Shown: in pieces, positions 31,596-39,254 of the stretch
How positions within the stretch are numbered: position 1 is the first letter of the stretch
Layout of the letters: each line of letters begins with the position of its first letter
Origin: PALSA-612 sp046729255
GTDB lineage: Bacteria; Actinomycetota; Thermoleophilia; Gaiellales; Gaiellaceae
NCBI GenBank assembly: GCA_046729255.1
Contig: JBKPGF010000021.1
Span: forward strand, 42,668-106,667
Direction: 5' to 3'
Length of the DNA: 64,000 nucleotides
Notes under the pieces: model-generated
Told to the model about the DNA's origin: nothing
Seen by the model: only the letters and a program-made list of their open reading frames with translations
Database searches by the model: none
Translations under genes and position numbers: made by a program

Positions 31596-32156
31596 GTGGT
31601 GGGCCGGCCACTCGAAGAGACGGAGCTGACCGCCCGCGCGCAGCGGGGAGATGTCCACGCCTACGAGGAGCTCGTGCGCATGCACCAGGGGATCGCCTTC
31701 CGCACCGCGTACGTCTTCACCGGCACCGCCGAGAATGCGCAGGAGGCCGCGCAGGATGCGTTCGTCAAGGCGTTTCGCGCGCTCGACCGCTTCCGGACCG
31801 GGGCGCCCTTCCGGCCGTGGCTCCTGAAGATCGTGGCGAACGAGGCCCGGAACCGTCGCCGCTCGGCGGGGAGGAGGGAGGCGCTCGCCGTGCGTGCTGT
31901 GGCAGGCGCAGGCTCGGAGGACGCGGCTCCGTCCCCCGAGGCGGCCCTCCTCTCCGCCGAGCGACGCGCCGAGCTCGTGGCAGCGCTCGACCGGCTGCGA
32001 AGCGAGGACCGCGAGGTGATTGCCTGCCGCTACTTCCTCGATCTCTCGGAGGAGGACACCGCGGCGGCGCTCGGTTGGAAGCGTGGCACGGTCAAGTCGC
32101 GGCTGTCGCGCGCTCTCGAGCGGCTGCGCGCCGAGTTGGAGGTGCACGTTGCCTGA
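31596..32156 (+). CDS. RNA polymerase ECF-type sigma-70 factor
   Basis: The protein has about 186 residues. Region 2 spans 'AYEELVRMHQGIAFRTAYVF' through 'EAAQDAFVKAFRALDRFR'. Region 4 is at 'LRSEDREVIACRYFLDLSE' with the helix-turn-helix 'TAAALGWKRGTVKSRLSRAL'. The absence of sigma regions 1 and 3 makes it ECF. Two adjacent GTG codons (31596, 31599) are possible starts. The next gene overlaps by 8 bp and encodes a membrane protein that is probably its regulator. Confidence 0.88.
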   Translation: MVGRPLEETELTARAQRGDVHAYEELVRMHQGIAFRTAYVFTGTAENAQEAAQDAFVKAFRALDRFRTGAPFRPWLLKIVANEARNRRRSAGRREALAVRAVAGAGSEDAAPSPEAALLSAERRAELVAALDRLRSEDREVIACRYFLDLSEEDTAAALGWKRGTVKSRLSRALERLRAELEVHVA

Positions 32157-32832
32157 GCTCGAGCGCGAGCTGAGAGCACTCGCCGTCACGCTCGACTGGC
32201 CGGCGGAGCGCGACTTCGTGCCGGCCGTTCGGGCGCGGCTCCAGTCGCGCCAGCGCCGCCCGCTGCCGTGGCGCCGGATCGCCGCAGTCGCCGCGCTTGT
32301 GCTCGTCGTCGGCATCGCGGCGACCATGGCGGTGCCCGACGCCCGCACTGCGGTGCTGCGCTTCTTCGGCCTGAAGGGCGTGACGGTGATTCGCGTCGAA
32401 CAGCTACCGCCGGCGCCGCCGCCGTCCGAGGCGTTCTTCGGTGAGCAGGTCTCGCTGGCGGAGGCCGAGCGCATTGCGGGTATCGACCTGCTCCTGCCCG
32501 ATCTCGGGCAGCCGGACGAGGTGTGGGTGGATCGTCTCTCGCCGAACTTCGTCGTGATCCACTACGGCCGCCCGGACACCAGGCTCCGTCTGACCGAGCT
32601 CGTGGGAGGCTTCGTGGAGAAGTACGCGACGTCGGAGCAGCGCGTCGAGCGTGTGGAGGTGGACGGTAGGCCCGGCATCTGGATCGAGGGTGAGCACGTC
32701 GTGTCCGGTCCCACCGGAGCACCGCGGCGAGCCGCCAGCGCTCTCCTGTGGGAGCAGGAGGGTCTGACCTTGCGCCTGGAAGGCGACCTGTCGAAGGAGC
32801 GGGCGCTCGAGATCGCACGCACGGTTCGCTGA
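32149..32832 (+). CDS. Single-pass membrane protein, probable anti-sigma factor or sensor for the ECF sigma
   Basis: The 227-residue protein starts at TTG inside the sigma gene. It has a short cytoplasmic N-terminus (1-42), one membrane helix (about 43-62) and an extracytoplasmic domain. A His-x3-Cys-x2-Cys zinc anti-sigma motif is absent, so the assignment rests on position and topology. The outer domain has 'LDLLLPDLGQPDEVWVDRL'-like sequence and 'VEVDGRPGIWIEGEH', reminiscent of DUF4367-type domains. It would hold the sigma factor at the membrane and release it after an envelope signal. Confidence 0.6.
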   Translation: MPELERELRALAVTLDWPAERDFVPAVRARLQSRQRRPLPWRRIAAVAALVLVVGIAATMAVPDARTAVLRFFGLKGVTVIRVEQLPPAPPPSEAFFGEQVSLAEAERIAGIDLLLPDLGQPDEVWVDRLSPNFVVIHYGRPDTRLRLTELVGGFVEKYATSEQRVERVEVDGRPGIWIEGEHVVSGPTGAPRRAASALLWEQEGLTLRLEGDLSKERALEIARTVR

Positions 32833-32835
32833 GGC

Positions 32836-32851
32836 TCCCCCGAAAGGGGGA
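32836..32851 (+). terminator. Hairpin with GAAA tetraloop after the sigma/anti-sigma operon
   Basis: TCCCCC (32836-32841) and GGGGGA (32846-32851) pair around a GAAA loop, directly after the stop codon. There is no U-tract. It probably ends or stabilises the sigma operon transcript. Confidence 0.5.
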
Positions 32852-32885
32852 ATCCGAACGGGGAGCGACAACCGAAGTACGGTCT

Positions 32886-33092
32886 GTGACGAACGCCGCC
32901 GACACCGATCTCGCCGTCGACACCGAGTCCGAGCGCGTGACGGCCTGGCGTGCGTGTGAGCTCATGCGCGCCGGCTACGAGCCCGTCATGGCCGCCGAGC
33001 TGGCGGAGCACAACGAGGTCGACCTTCACCTCGCCCTCGAGCTCGTCGAGCGCGGTTGTGCGCCAGAGCTCGCGGCTCGGATACTTCTCTAG
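32886..33092 (+). CDS. Small soluble protein of unknown function
   Basis: The protein has 68 residues from GTG 32886. After an acidic N-terminus it is predicted to be helical, with two matching helices: 'AWRACELMRAGYEPVMAAELAEH' (in parts) and 'LHLALELVERGCAPELAARILL'. The pattern 'L-x-x-x-G-(Y/C)-x-P-x-(M/L)-A' occurs twice, so it may be an internal repeat. I do not recognise a family. It has no membrane segment or zinc motif. Confidence 0.6.
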   Translation: MTNAADTDLAVDTESERVTAWRACELMRAGYEPVMAAELAEHNEVDLHLALELVERGCAPELAARILL

Positions 33093-33128
33093 ACCTCGGG
33101 CGCGCAAACCGGGCAGAATGCTGCTCGC

Positions 33129-34034
33129 ATGTCGAGCCTTCTCGCCACGTTCCCCTCGCCGTCGAGCGGGACGATCGACATCGGGCCGCTGTCGATCCAC
33201 ATGTATGGGATCACGCTGCTCGTGGCCATCGTCTGCGCAATCGGCCTGACCGGCCTGCGCTGGACGAGGCGTGGCGGCGACTGGGACCTCGTGCTGCGGG
33301 CCGCGGTGTGGGGCGTCGCCGCCGGCATCGTCGGCGCCCGCCTCTACCACGTCGTCACGAGCTGGGACCAGCTGCCCGACGAGTGGTGGGGCCCGTTCGC
33401 CGTGTGGGAAGGAGGTCTCGGCATCTGGGGCGGCATCCTCTTCGGTGTCGTCGCCGGCGGCATCGTCGTCTGGCGCTCCGGGGAGAGCGTCGCACTCTTC
33501 GCCGACTGCCTAGCGCCTGCGCTGCTGCTCGCCCAGGGCATCGGACGCTGGGGCAACTGGTGGAACCAGGAGCTCTTCGGCAAGCCCACCGACCTGCCGT
33601 GGGGGCTCGACATCGACGCCGAGCACTGCCCTGTCGACTATCTCGACCTCGGCACGGGCTGTAGCGAGAACTTCCACCCGATCTTCCTCTACGAGTTCAT
33701 CTTCGACCTCATCGGCGTCGGCGTCCTGTTGCTCGTCGAGCGGCTCATGCGTGTCCGCCCGCCCGGGCTCTTCGCCCTCTACGTCGCGTGGTACTCGCTC
33801 GGCCGCGTCTTCGAGGAGCAGGTGCGCATCGATCCCTCGCACGAGTTCCTCGGCCAGCGGTTGAACTTCTGGGTGGCGGCCGTCCTCCTCGTCCTCTCGT
33901 CGGCGTTCTTCATCTGGTGGCAGTTCGTTCGCAAGCACCCCCGTCCCGGGCCCAGCGTCGTCGGGCCGGGAGCCGCGCGGCCGGGTGGTCCGGCGATGGC
34001 CGTCCCCAAGGGACGCGTCCGCTCGCGTCGCTAG
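33129..34034 (+). CDS. lgt: Phosphatidylglycerol--prolipoprotein diacylglyceryl transferase
   Basis: Lgt adds diacylglycerol to the lipobox cysteine of prolipoproteins, the first step of lipoprotein maturation. The 301-residue protein has seven membrane helices and the family signature 'AQGIGRWGNWWNQELFG', with 'GGLGIWGGILFG' before it and 'HPIFLYEFIFDLIG' after it. The C-terminus is a basic, Pro/Gly-rich tail. scpA follows 13 bp downstream. Confidence 0.96.
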   Translation: MSSLLATFPSPSSGTIDIGPLSIHMYGITLLVAIVCAIGLTGLRWTRRGGDWDLVLRAAVWGVAAGIVGARLYHVVTSWDQLPDEWWGPFAVWEGGLGIWGGILFGVVAGGIVVWRSGESVALFADCLAPALLLAQGIGRWGNWWNQELFGKPTDLPWGLDIDAEHCPVDYLDLGTGCSENFHPIFLYEFIFDLIGVGVLLLVERLMRVRPPGLFALYVAWYSLGRVFEEQVRIDPSHEFLGQRLNFWVAAVLLVLSSAFFIWWQFVRKHPRPGPSVVGPGAARPGGPAMAVPKGRVRSRR

Positions 34035-34047
34035 CCTCCCGGCTGCC

Positions 34048-34782
34048 ATGACAGCGCCGGTGCTCGATCTCGACCTCGAGACGTTCGAGGGTCCCTTCGA
34101 CCTGCTGTTGACGCTGATCCTCAGGGAGGAGCTGCGGCTGGCCGAAGTGGACGTCGCCGACATCGTGACCTCGTTCGCGGGGCAGCTCGAGGAGGAGCGG
34201 AGGCTCGACCTCGAGGCGTGCGGCGAGTTCCTCGTACTCGTGGGGGCGATGCTCGAGATCAAGGCTCGAGAGCTCTTCCCCGACCTCCCCTCGGATGTCG
34301 CCGAGCTGAGCCCCGAGGAGGCGGCGGAAGAGCTCGCCGAGCGGCTCGAGGCGTACCGGCGCATGAAGTCCGCAGCCGCTTGGCTCTCCGAGCGGCTCGA
34401 CGCCGAGTCCAACCGCTACTTCAGGCTCGGCCTGGCGCCGCTGTCGCCGCAGCCCGAGCTGCGTCTAGCGCCCCAGGATCCCGCTGGTCTCGCCGCCGTC
34501 ATGCGACATCTCGCGACCGAGCCCCCACAGGTCTCGCTTGCCCACATGCAGCTCACGTTTCCGCCGGTCGCACGCTTCCTCGAGCGCTTTCGCGCAGTGC
34601 TCGAACGCCGCCGCCGCTTCGCCCTCGACGAGGAGCTCGAGGGTCTATCGCGTCTCGAGCAAGCGTCGGCGTTCCTTGCGCTGCTCGAGCTGCGCAAGCT
34701 CGACGAGCTGCGCATCGAGCAGCGCGAGCCGTTCGGGCCGATAGGAGTCCGCCGTCCAGACGTCGAAAGGAGTGCCGCATGA
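34048..34782 (+). CDS. scpA: Segregation and condensation protein A
   Basis: ScpA is the kleisin that bridges the SMC heads in the bacterial condensin. The 244-residue protein starts 'FEGPFDLLLTLILREELRL', the canonical N-terminal helix that binds the SMC neck. It has 'GEFLVLVGAMLEIKARELFP' and a C-terminal winged-helix segment ending 'SAFLALLELRKLDELRIEQ', which binds the SMC head. Its stop overlaps the scpB ATG (ATGA). A TAGCCT lies 10 nt upstream of its ATG. Confidence 0.94.
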   Translation: MTAPVLDLDLETFEGPFDLLLTLILREELRLAEVDVADIVTSFAGQLEEERRLDLEACGEFLVLVGAMLEIKARELFPDLPSDVAELSPEEAAEELAERLEAYRRMKSAAAWLSERLDAESNRYFRLGLAPLSPQPELRLAPQDPAGLAAVMRHLATEPPQVSLAHMQLTFPPVARFLERFRAVLERRRRFALDEELEGLSRLEQASAFLALLELRKLDELRIEQREPFGPIGVRRPDVERSAA

Positions 34783-35390
34783 CGCCTGAGGTCGCAACGC
34801 TACGCCTCGTCGAAGCCGATCCGCTCGAGCGCCTCTCCCGGACGCTCGAAGCACTGCTCGTCATCGCTTCGGCGCCTCTCTCCTGCGCTGAGCTGGCGGC
34901 CGCTGCCGACGAGAACGAGGATCGCGTGCAAGCAGCGCTCGACCTCCTCGGCGAGCGGTACTCCGAGGGGCGCAGCGGGATCGTGGTCGAGCACGTGGCA
35001 GGGGGCTTCGCCTTCCGAGCCGCGCGATCGGAGGCCGATGCGTGCTCCCGCCTCGTCGAGCGGCCCGTCGAGCGCGGGCTGTCCCAAGCGGCGCTCGAGA
35101 CGCTCGCCATCGTGGCGTACCTCGGCCCGTGCACGCGGCCGGACATCGCGCGCATTCGCGGCGTCGCCGCCGACACCGTCGTCGCCGGGCTCGTCGAGCG
35201 CGGGCTCGTGGTCGAGGCCGGCCGTGAGCCGGACCTCGGAGGCGCCATTCGCTACCGCACGACCGCGCTCTTCGAGCGCGTGTTCGGCCTCGAAGCGCTT
35301 TCGGAGCTGCCCCGGCTCGACGACCTCGGCCGGGACGCCGGGGAGATCCGGGCTCGGCTCGACGCGGTTGCCGAACGCCGCCCGGCATAG
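34779..35390 (+). CDS. scpB: Segregation and condensation protein B
   Basis: ScpB dimers bind ScpA and stabilise the SMC complex. The 203-residue protein has two winged-helix domains: 'RTLEALLVIASAPLSCAEL' and the second with 'LSQAALETLAIVAYLGPCTR'. 'IRGVAADTVVAGLVERGLV' and 'RYRTTALFERVFGL' follow, all standard for the family. It is translationally coupled to scpA. Confidence 0.94.
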   Translation: MTPEVATLRLVEADPLERLSRTLEALLVIASAPLSCAELAAAADENEDRVQAALDLLGERYSEGRSGIVVEHVAGGFAFRAARSEADACSRLVERPVERGLSQAALETLAIVAYLGPCTRPDIARIRGVAADTVVAGLVERGLVVEAGREPDLGGAIRYRTTALFERVFGLEALSELPRLDDLGRDAGEIRARLDAVAERRPA

Positions 35391-35399
35391 TTCCGGGTA

Positions 35400-35963
35400 A
35401 TGGACGTCACCGATGAGACCTTCTATCGCGACGTGCTCGAGCGCTCGCACGAGCAACCTGTGGTCGTCGACTTCTGGGCGGACTGGTGCGGTCCGTGCAA
35501 GGCGCTCGCCCCGGTGCTCGAGCGCGAGGTCGAGGCCCGCTCCGACAAGCTCATGCTGGCGAAGGTCGACGTGGACGCGAACCCCGAGCTGGCGACCCAC
35601 TACCGCGTCAGCGGGATACCCGCGGTGAAGGCGTTCCGGAACGGCCAGGTCGTCTCGGAGTTCACCGGCGTGAAGTCGGCACAAGGGGTCGGCGACTTCC
35701 TGGATGCCCTCTTCGGGCCGACCGCCGGGGAGCGGCTGCTCGACGAGCTCCGTGCGTCCGGTGAGCAGCCCGAGGTGCTCGCGGCGCTCGAGGCGGGAGA
35801 TCACGAACGCGCGCTCGAGCTGTTGCTTGCGCAGGCACAAGAGGCGGACGGCGAGACCCGGGATCGCGTCCGCGAGCTGATGGTGGCGGTGTTCGAAGAT
35901 CTCGGGCAGGAGCACGAGCTCTCGACGCGCTACCGCCGCCAGCTCGCGACGACGCTGTACTAG
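35400..35963 (+). CDS. Thioredoxin-domain protein with C-terminal helical region (CnoX/YbbN-like)
   Basis: The first 105 or so residues form a thioredoxin fold with the active site 'WADWCGPCKALAP' and the cis-proline loop 'SGIPAVKAF'. The last 70 residues are helical and resemble the TPR-like half of CnoX/YbbN, a chaperone-holdase of the thioredoxin family. Length (187) is between trxA and full-length ybbN (about 280), so the TPR part is shortened. It lies 9 bp after scpB; CATAGT 8 nt before the ATG could be its own -10. Confidence 0.85.
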   Translation: MDVTDETFYRDVLERSHEQPVVVDFWADWCGPCKALAPVLEREVEARSDKLMLAKVDVDANPELATHYRVSGIPAVKAFRNGQVVSEFTGVKSAQGVGDFLDALFGPTAGERLLDELRASGEQPEVLAALEAGDHERALELLLAQAQEADGETRDRVRELMVAVFEDLGQEHELSTRYRRQLATTLY

Positions 35964-35970
35964 GGAGCTT

Positions 35971-36495
35971 CTAAGGCCGGTACTGCTGGTCGAGCGCGCA
36001 GGCCGTGTCGATCCGGTAGCGCATCCAGACGCCGCTCTCCAGCGACTCGAAGAGCTTGCGCTTGCTGCTCTTGCCGGTGCGAACGATCTCCGCGAGCTCG
36101 GCGACGGTGATCGGCGTCGAGAGGATCCCCGTCGGCTGGTTGACGAGCACGGTCACGTGGGTGGTCGGACGGACGAGATACGTGAGGAGGCGATGGCTCT
36201 CGTCGATCACGTAGTTGTCGTTGGGCACGGGCGCCCCCGGCTCGACGGCGCCGTCCTCGGCGGCGGCCGTGTTGGCCGTCACGCCGCTCGCGAACCAGGC
36301 CGGATCGAAGCGGAGCACGTAGTGGTCGCCTTTCCGCACGAGCGACCGGATGTGGCCGAACACCTTGTCGTCGCACTGCCGTGCGGCGGCCGGTTCGGAC
36401 TCCGTGTCCTTCGTGAAGTACAGACCGGCAAAGGTGCCGGTCGCCGCTAGGGCGAGAACGGCGACGACCACAGCAGCTATGAGCCAGCGCTTCAT
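35971..36495 (-). CDS. Membrane-anchored or secreted protein of unknown function
   Basis: The 174-residue protein has an N-terminal membrane helix or uncleaved signal (about 4-26). It continues as an extracytoplasmic domain with two Cys residues ('ARQCDDKV', 'DTACALDQ') that could form a disulfide. I do not recognise the domain. It contains 'DHYVLRFDPAWFASGVTA' and 'DESHRLLTYLVRPTTHVTVL', suggesting a beta-rich fold. It is divergent from rluB with start codons 20 bp apart. Confidence 0.7.
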   Translation of the reverse strand: MKRWLIAAVVVAVLALAATGTFAGLYFTKDTESEPAAARQCDDKVFGHIRSLVRKGDHYVLRFDPAWFASGVTANTAAAEDGAVEPGAPVPNDNYVIDESHRLLTYLVRPTTHVTVLVNQPTGILSTPITVAELAEIVRTGKSSKRKLFESLESGVWMRYRIDTACALDQQYRP

Positions 36496-36503
36496 GCGGC
36501 CGC

Positions 36504-36510
36504 GACAATA
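36504..36510. promoter_or_regulatory. Overlapping divergent -10 elements (gene 35971-36495 / rluB)
   Basis: The plus strand reads GACAAT (36504-36509), 6 nt before the rluB ATG. The minus strand reads TATTGT (36510-36505), 9 nt before ATG 36495. The same five base pairs are used in both directions. Confidence 0.45.
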
Positions 36511-36515
36511 GCGCG

Positions 36516-37220
36516 ATGCGGCTCAACGCGTATCTCGCACGCGCGGGCGTCGCGTCGCGGCGGAGGGCGGACGAGCTGATCCTCGCGGGCCGAGTGACGG
36601 TCAACGGGCAGCCGGGCCAGCTCAATACGTTCGTTTCGCGAGATGACGTCGTCGAGCTCGACGGGCGACGGTTGGCGAAGCAGCGGCTCGCCTACGTCCT
36701 GCTCCACAAACCGACGGGTGTCGTCACGACCGCCCGGGATCCGGGCGGCCGGCCTACCGTCGTCGAGCTCGTCGAGCACGAGGCGCGCGTCGTCCCCGTC
36801 GGCCGCCTCGACGCTGACACGACGGGCGCGCTCCTGCTCACGAACGACGGCGCCCTCGCGCACAGGCTCGCCCACCCGCGCTACGAGGTGGACAAGGTCT
36901 ACGAGGTGGAGGTGGAAGGGGAACCGTCCGAGGACATCCTGCGCCGTCTCTCCGAGGGCATCGAGCTCGAGGATGGCATGACGGCTCCTGCCGACGTGCG
37001 CCGGCTCGGCCCCTCACGGATCGAGCTGACGCTCCACGAAGGCCGCAAACACCAGGTGAAGCGAATGTGCGAAGCGGTCGGGCACCCGGTGCGGTGCCTC
37101 CACCGCTCGCGGTACGCGAGCCTCACGGTCGACGCGCTCGCGCCGGGCGAGTGGCGCGAGCTGACGGCGGCCGAGACCGAGGAGCTCCACCGGCTCAGCG
37201 CAGTCTCACGAACCCCATGA
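36516..37220 (+). CDS. rluB: RsuA/RluB/RluE-family rRNA pseudouridine synthase
   Basis: This enzyme converts a specific uridine in 23S (or 16S) rRNA to pseudouridine. The 234-residue protein has an S4 RNA-binding domain (about 1-48, 'RLNAYLARAGVASRRRADELI') and the catalytic core with 'VPVGRLDADTTGALLLTNDG', which contains the catalytic Asp. 'EGRKHQVKRMCEAVGHPV' follows. It lies next to scpAB, as in many Gram-positive bacteria. Its 3' end overlaps the convergent trpS by 26 bp. Confidence 0.93.
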   Translation: MRLNAYLARAGVASRRRADELILAGRVTVNGQPGQLNTFVSRDDVVELDGRRLAKQRLAYVLLHKPTGVVTTARDPGGRPTVVELVEHEARVVPVGRLDADTTGALLLTNDGALAHRLAHPRYEVDKVYEVEVEGEPSEDILRRLSEGIELEDGMTAPADVRRLGPSRIELTLHEGRKHQVKRMCEAVGHPVRCLHRSRYASLTVDALAPGEWRELTAAETEELHRLSAVSRTP

Positions 37221-38181
37221 CGTCGTGCATGCGCTCGAGGGTCGGAGCGGACTCGGTGGCCGCCTTCGCGGCACCCTCGGCCAGCAGACGGCGTACTTCC
37301 TCGTCGTCGGCACGCAGCTCCCGGTAGTGCTCCTGGATCGGCGCGAGGAGCTCGACGACAGCCTCGGCGACGTCCTCCTTGAATTGGCCGTATCCCTGGC
37401 CGTCGTACCGCGTCTGGATGTCCGCGATCGGCTCCCCGGTGGCGACGGACATGATCTCGATGAGGTTGGAGACGCCCGGCTTCGCGTCCGGGTCGTGGAC
37501 GACGTCGCGGCCGGAGTCGGTGACCGCGGTCTTGAACTTCCGCCGGATCGTGTCCGGGTCGTCGATCATGCGCACGACACCCTGCGGCGCCCCCGCGGAC
37601 GTGGACATGAGCCGCTCGGGCTCCTGGAGGTTCTTGATGCGAGCGCCCTCGTCGGGGAAGACGCCGTCGGGCACCGTGAACGTCTCGCCGTAGCGCTGGT
37701 TGAAGCGCTGCGCAATGTCGCGTGCGAGCTCGATGTGCTGGCGCTGATCGTCGCCGACGGGGACGATGTTCGTCTGGTAGAGGAGGATGTCGCCGGCCAT
37801 CAGCACCGGGTAGTTGAAGAGGCCGGCCGAGACGAAGTCCTGCTCCGCCGACTTGTCCTTGAACTGCGTCATGCGACGCAGCTCCCCGAAGGCGGCCGCG
37901 CTCGAGAGCAGCCAGGCCGCTTCCGCGTGTGCGGGCACGTGGCTCTGCGCGAACACGATCGACCGCTCCGGGTCGATACCGGTGGCAAAGAGCAGCGCCG
38001 CACCGGCCAGCGTCGCCTCGTGAAGCGCCTCCGGCTCATAGGCGGTCGTGATCGAGTGGAGGTCGACGATGCAGAAGACGGCGTCGCCCTGCTCCTGGGT
38101 GGCGCGGTACTGCCGGTAGCCGCCCGAGTAGTTGCCGAGCGTCTTGTCGCCGGAAGCCCGTATGCCGGAGAAGATGCGCAT
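37195..38181 (-). CDS. trpS: Tryptophan--tRNA ligase
   Basis: TrpRS charges tRNA-Trp. The protein has about 328 residues from ATG 38181 ('MRIFSGIRASGDKTLGNY'); ATG 38196 would add five residues. It has the class I fold, but both signature motifs are degenerate. The HIGH region reads 'K-T-L-G-N' instead of 'H-L-G-N'. The KMSKS region reads 'RLMSTSAGAPQG'; an MST-type variant is known in a subgroup of TrpRS. 'AVTDSG' and 'KPGVSNLIEI' are normal. A GATAAT hexamer 6 nt before ATG 38181 supports that start and a leaderless mRNA. Confidence 0.92.
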   Translation of the reverse strand: MRIFSGIRASGDKTLGNYSGGYRQYRATQEQGDAVFCIVDLHSITTAYEPEALHEATLAGAALLFATGIDPERSIVFAQSHVPAHAEAAWLLSSAAAFGELRRMTQFKDKSAEQDFVSAGLFNYPVLMAGDILLYQTNIVPVGDDQRQHIELARDIAQRFNQRYGETFTVPDGVFPDEGARIKNLQEPERLMSTSAGAPQGVVRMIDDPDTIRRKFKTAVTDSGRDVVHDPDAKPGVSNLIEIMSVATGEPIADIQTRYDGQGYGQFKEDVAEAVVELLAPIQEHYRELRADDEEVRRLLAEGAAKAATESAPTLERMHDVMGFVRLR

Positions 38182-38186
38182 GGCAG

Positions 38187-38193
38187 GATTATC
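38187..38193. promoter_or_regulatory. Shared bidirectional -10 element (trpS / aroF)
   Basis: GATTATC carries GATTAT on the plus strand (38187-38192, 6 nt before the aroF ATG) and GATAAT on the minus strand (38193-38188, 6 nt before the trpS ATG). The start codons are only 17 bp apart, so both mRNAs should be leaderless. Confidence 0.6.
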
Positions 38194-38198
38194 CATTG

Positions 38199-39239
38199 AT
38201 GGCTACCAACGTCTCACCCGAGCTCCTCATCGTCATGAGGGGCGGCGCGACGACCGAGCAGACGGAGAACGTCGTCGCGCGCCTACAGGAGGTCGGCGCC
38301 GACGCGCGCGTCTCGACCGGGCGCGAGGCGACCGTCATCGGCGCGATCGGCGAGCGCGAGCTCCTGACGTCGCTGCCGCTCGAGGCATACCCGGGTGTCG
38401 AGCAGGTGCTGCCGATCCTCAAGCCGTACAAGCTCGTCTCGCGCGAGATCTCTCCCGATCCCACCGTGATCGAGGCTCGCGGCCGCAAGATCGGCGACGG
38501 CTGGTTCGGGCTGATCGCCGGCCCGTGCACGGTCGAGACGGAGGAGCAGACGCTCGAGACGGCGCGTGCGGTGGCCGCCGCCGGCGCGTCGATGCTGCGC
38601 GGCGGGGCGTTCAAGCCACGCACGTCGCCGTACGCCTTCCAGGGGCTCGGCGTGGAGGCGCTCGCCATTCTCAGGGAGGCCCGCGAGGAGACCGGGCTGC
38701 CGATCGTCACCGAGCTGCTCGACCCGCGCCAGCTGGACGAGGTGGCGGACGTCGCCGACGTCATCCAGATCGGCGCTCGCAACATGCAGAACTTCCTGTT
38801 GCTGTCGGAGCTCGGTCGCGTCGACCTACCGGTGCTGCTCAAGCGCGGCCCGTCGGCGTCGGTGGAGGAGCTGCTGATGGCGGCCGAGTACGTGGCCAAG
38901 GAGGGGAACGAGCGCATCATTCTCTGCGAGCGGGGCATTCGCACGTTCGAGCGCTCCACCCGCTACACGCTCGACCTCGGCTCGGTGGCGGTCCTGAAGG
39001 ACGAGACGCATCTGCCGGTGATCGTCGACCCGTCCCACGCGCCTGGGCGGCGAGATCTCGTGCTGCCGCTGTCGCGGGCCGCCGCGGCCGTCGGCGCCGA
39101 CGGCATCATCGTCGAGGTGCATCCGCGCCCCGAGGAGGCGCTCTGCGACGGGCCGCAGCAGGTGCCCGCCGACGAGTTCGCCGACTTCGCGCGCGCCGTC
39201 GGCGAGGTCGTCTCGCTGATGGGCCGCGAGATCGGCTAG
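38199..39239 (+). CDS. aroF: 3-deoxy-7-phosphoheptulonate synthase (DAHP synthase, AroAI-beta type)
   Basis: DAHP synthase starts the shikimate pathway from phosphoenolpyruvate and erythrose 4-phosphate. The 346-residue protein has an N-terminal ferredoxin-like regulatory domain (about 1-75, 'LLIVMRGGATTEQTENVVARL' in parts) and a TIM barrel with 'GPCTVETEEQ', 'LRGGAFKPRTSPYAFQGLG', 'LLKRGPSASVEE' and 'VDPSHAPGRRDLV'. This domain order is that of the Thermotoga/Bacillus-type enzymes whose regulatory domain senses aromatic products. It stands in one line with plsC-aroA-cmk. Confidence 0.95.
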   Translation: MATNVSPELLIVMRGGATTEQTENVVARLQEVGADARVSTGREATVIGAIGERELLTSLPLEAYPGVEQVLPILKPYKLVSREISPDPTVIEARGRKIGDGWFGLIAGPCTVETEEQTLETARAVAAAGASMLRGGAFKPRTSPYAFQGLGVEALAILREAREETGLPIVTELLDPRQLDEVADVADVIQIGARNMQNFLLLSELGRVDLPVLLKRGPSASVEELLMAAEYVAKEGNERIILCERGIRTFERSTRYTLDLGSVAVLKDETHLPVIVDPSHAPGRRDLVLPLSRAAAAVGADGIIVEVHPRPEEALCDGPQQVPADEFADFARAVGEVVSLMGREIG

Positions 39240-39248
39240 ATCGGCTAG
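39231..39248 (+). repeat. 9-bp tandem repeat that duplicates the aroF stop codon
   Basis: ATCGGCTAG occurs twice in direct succession (39231-39239 and 39240-39248). The second copy places another in-frame TAG three codons after the first. Confidence 0.8.
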
Positions 39249-39254
39249 GCGGAG

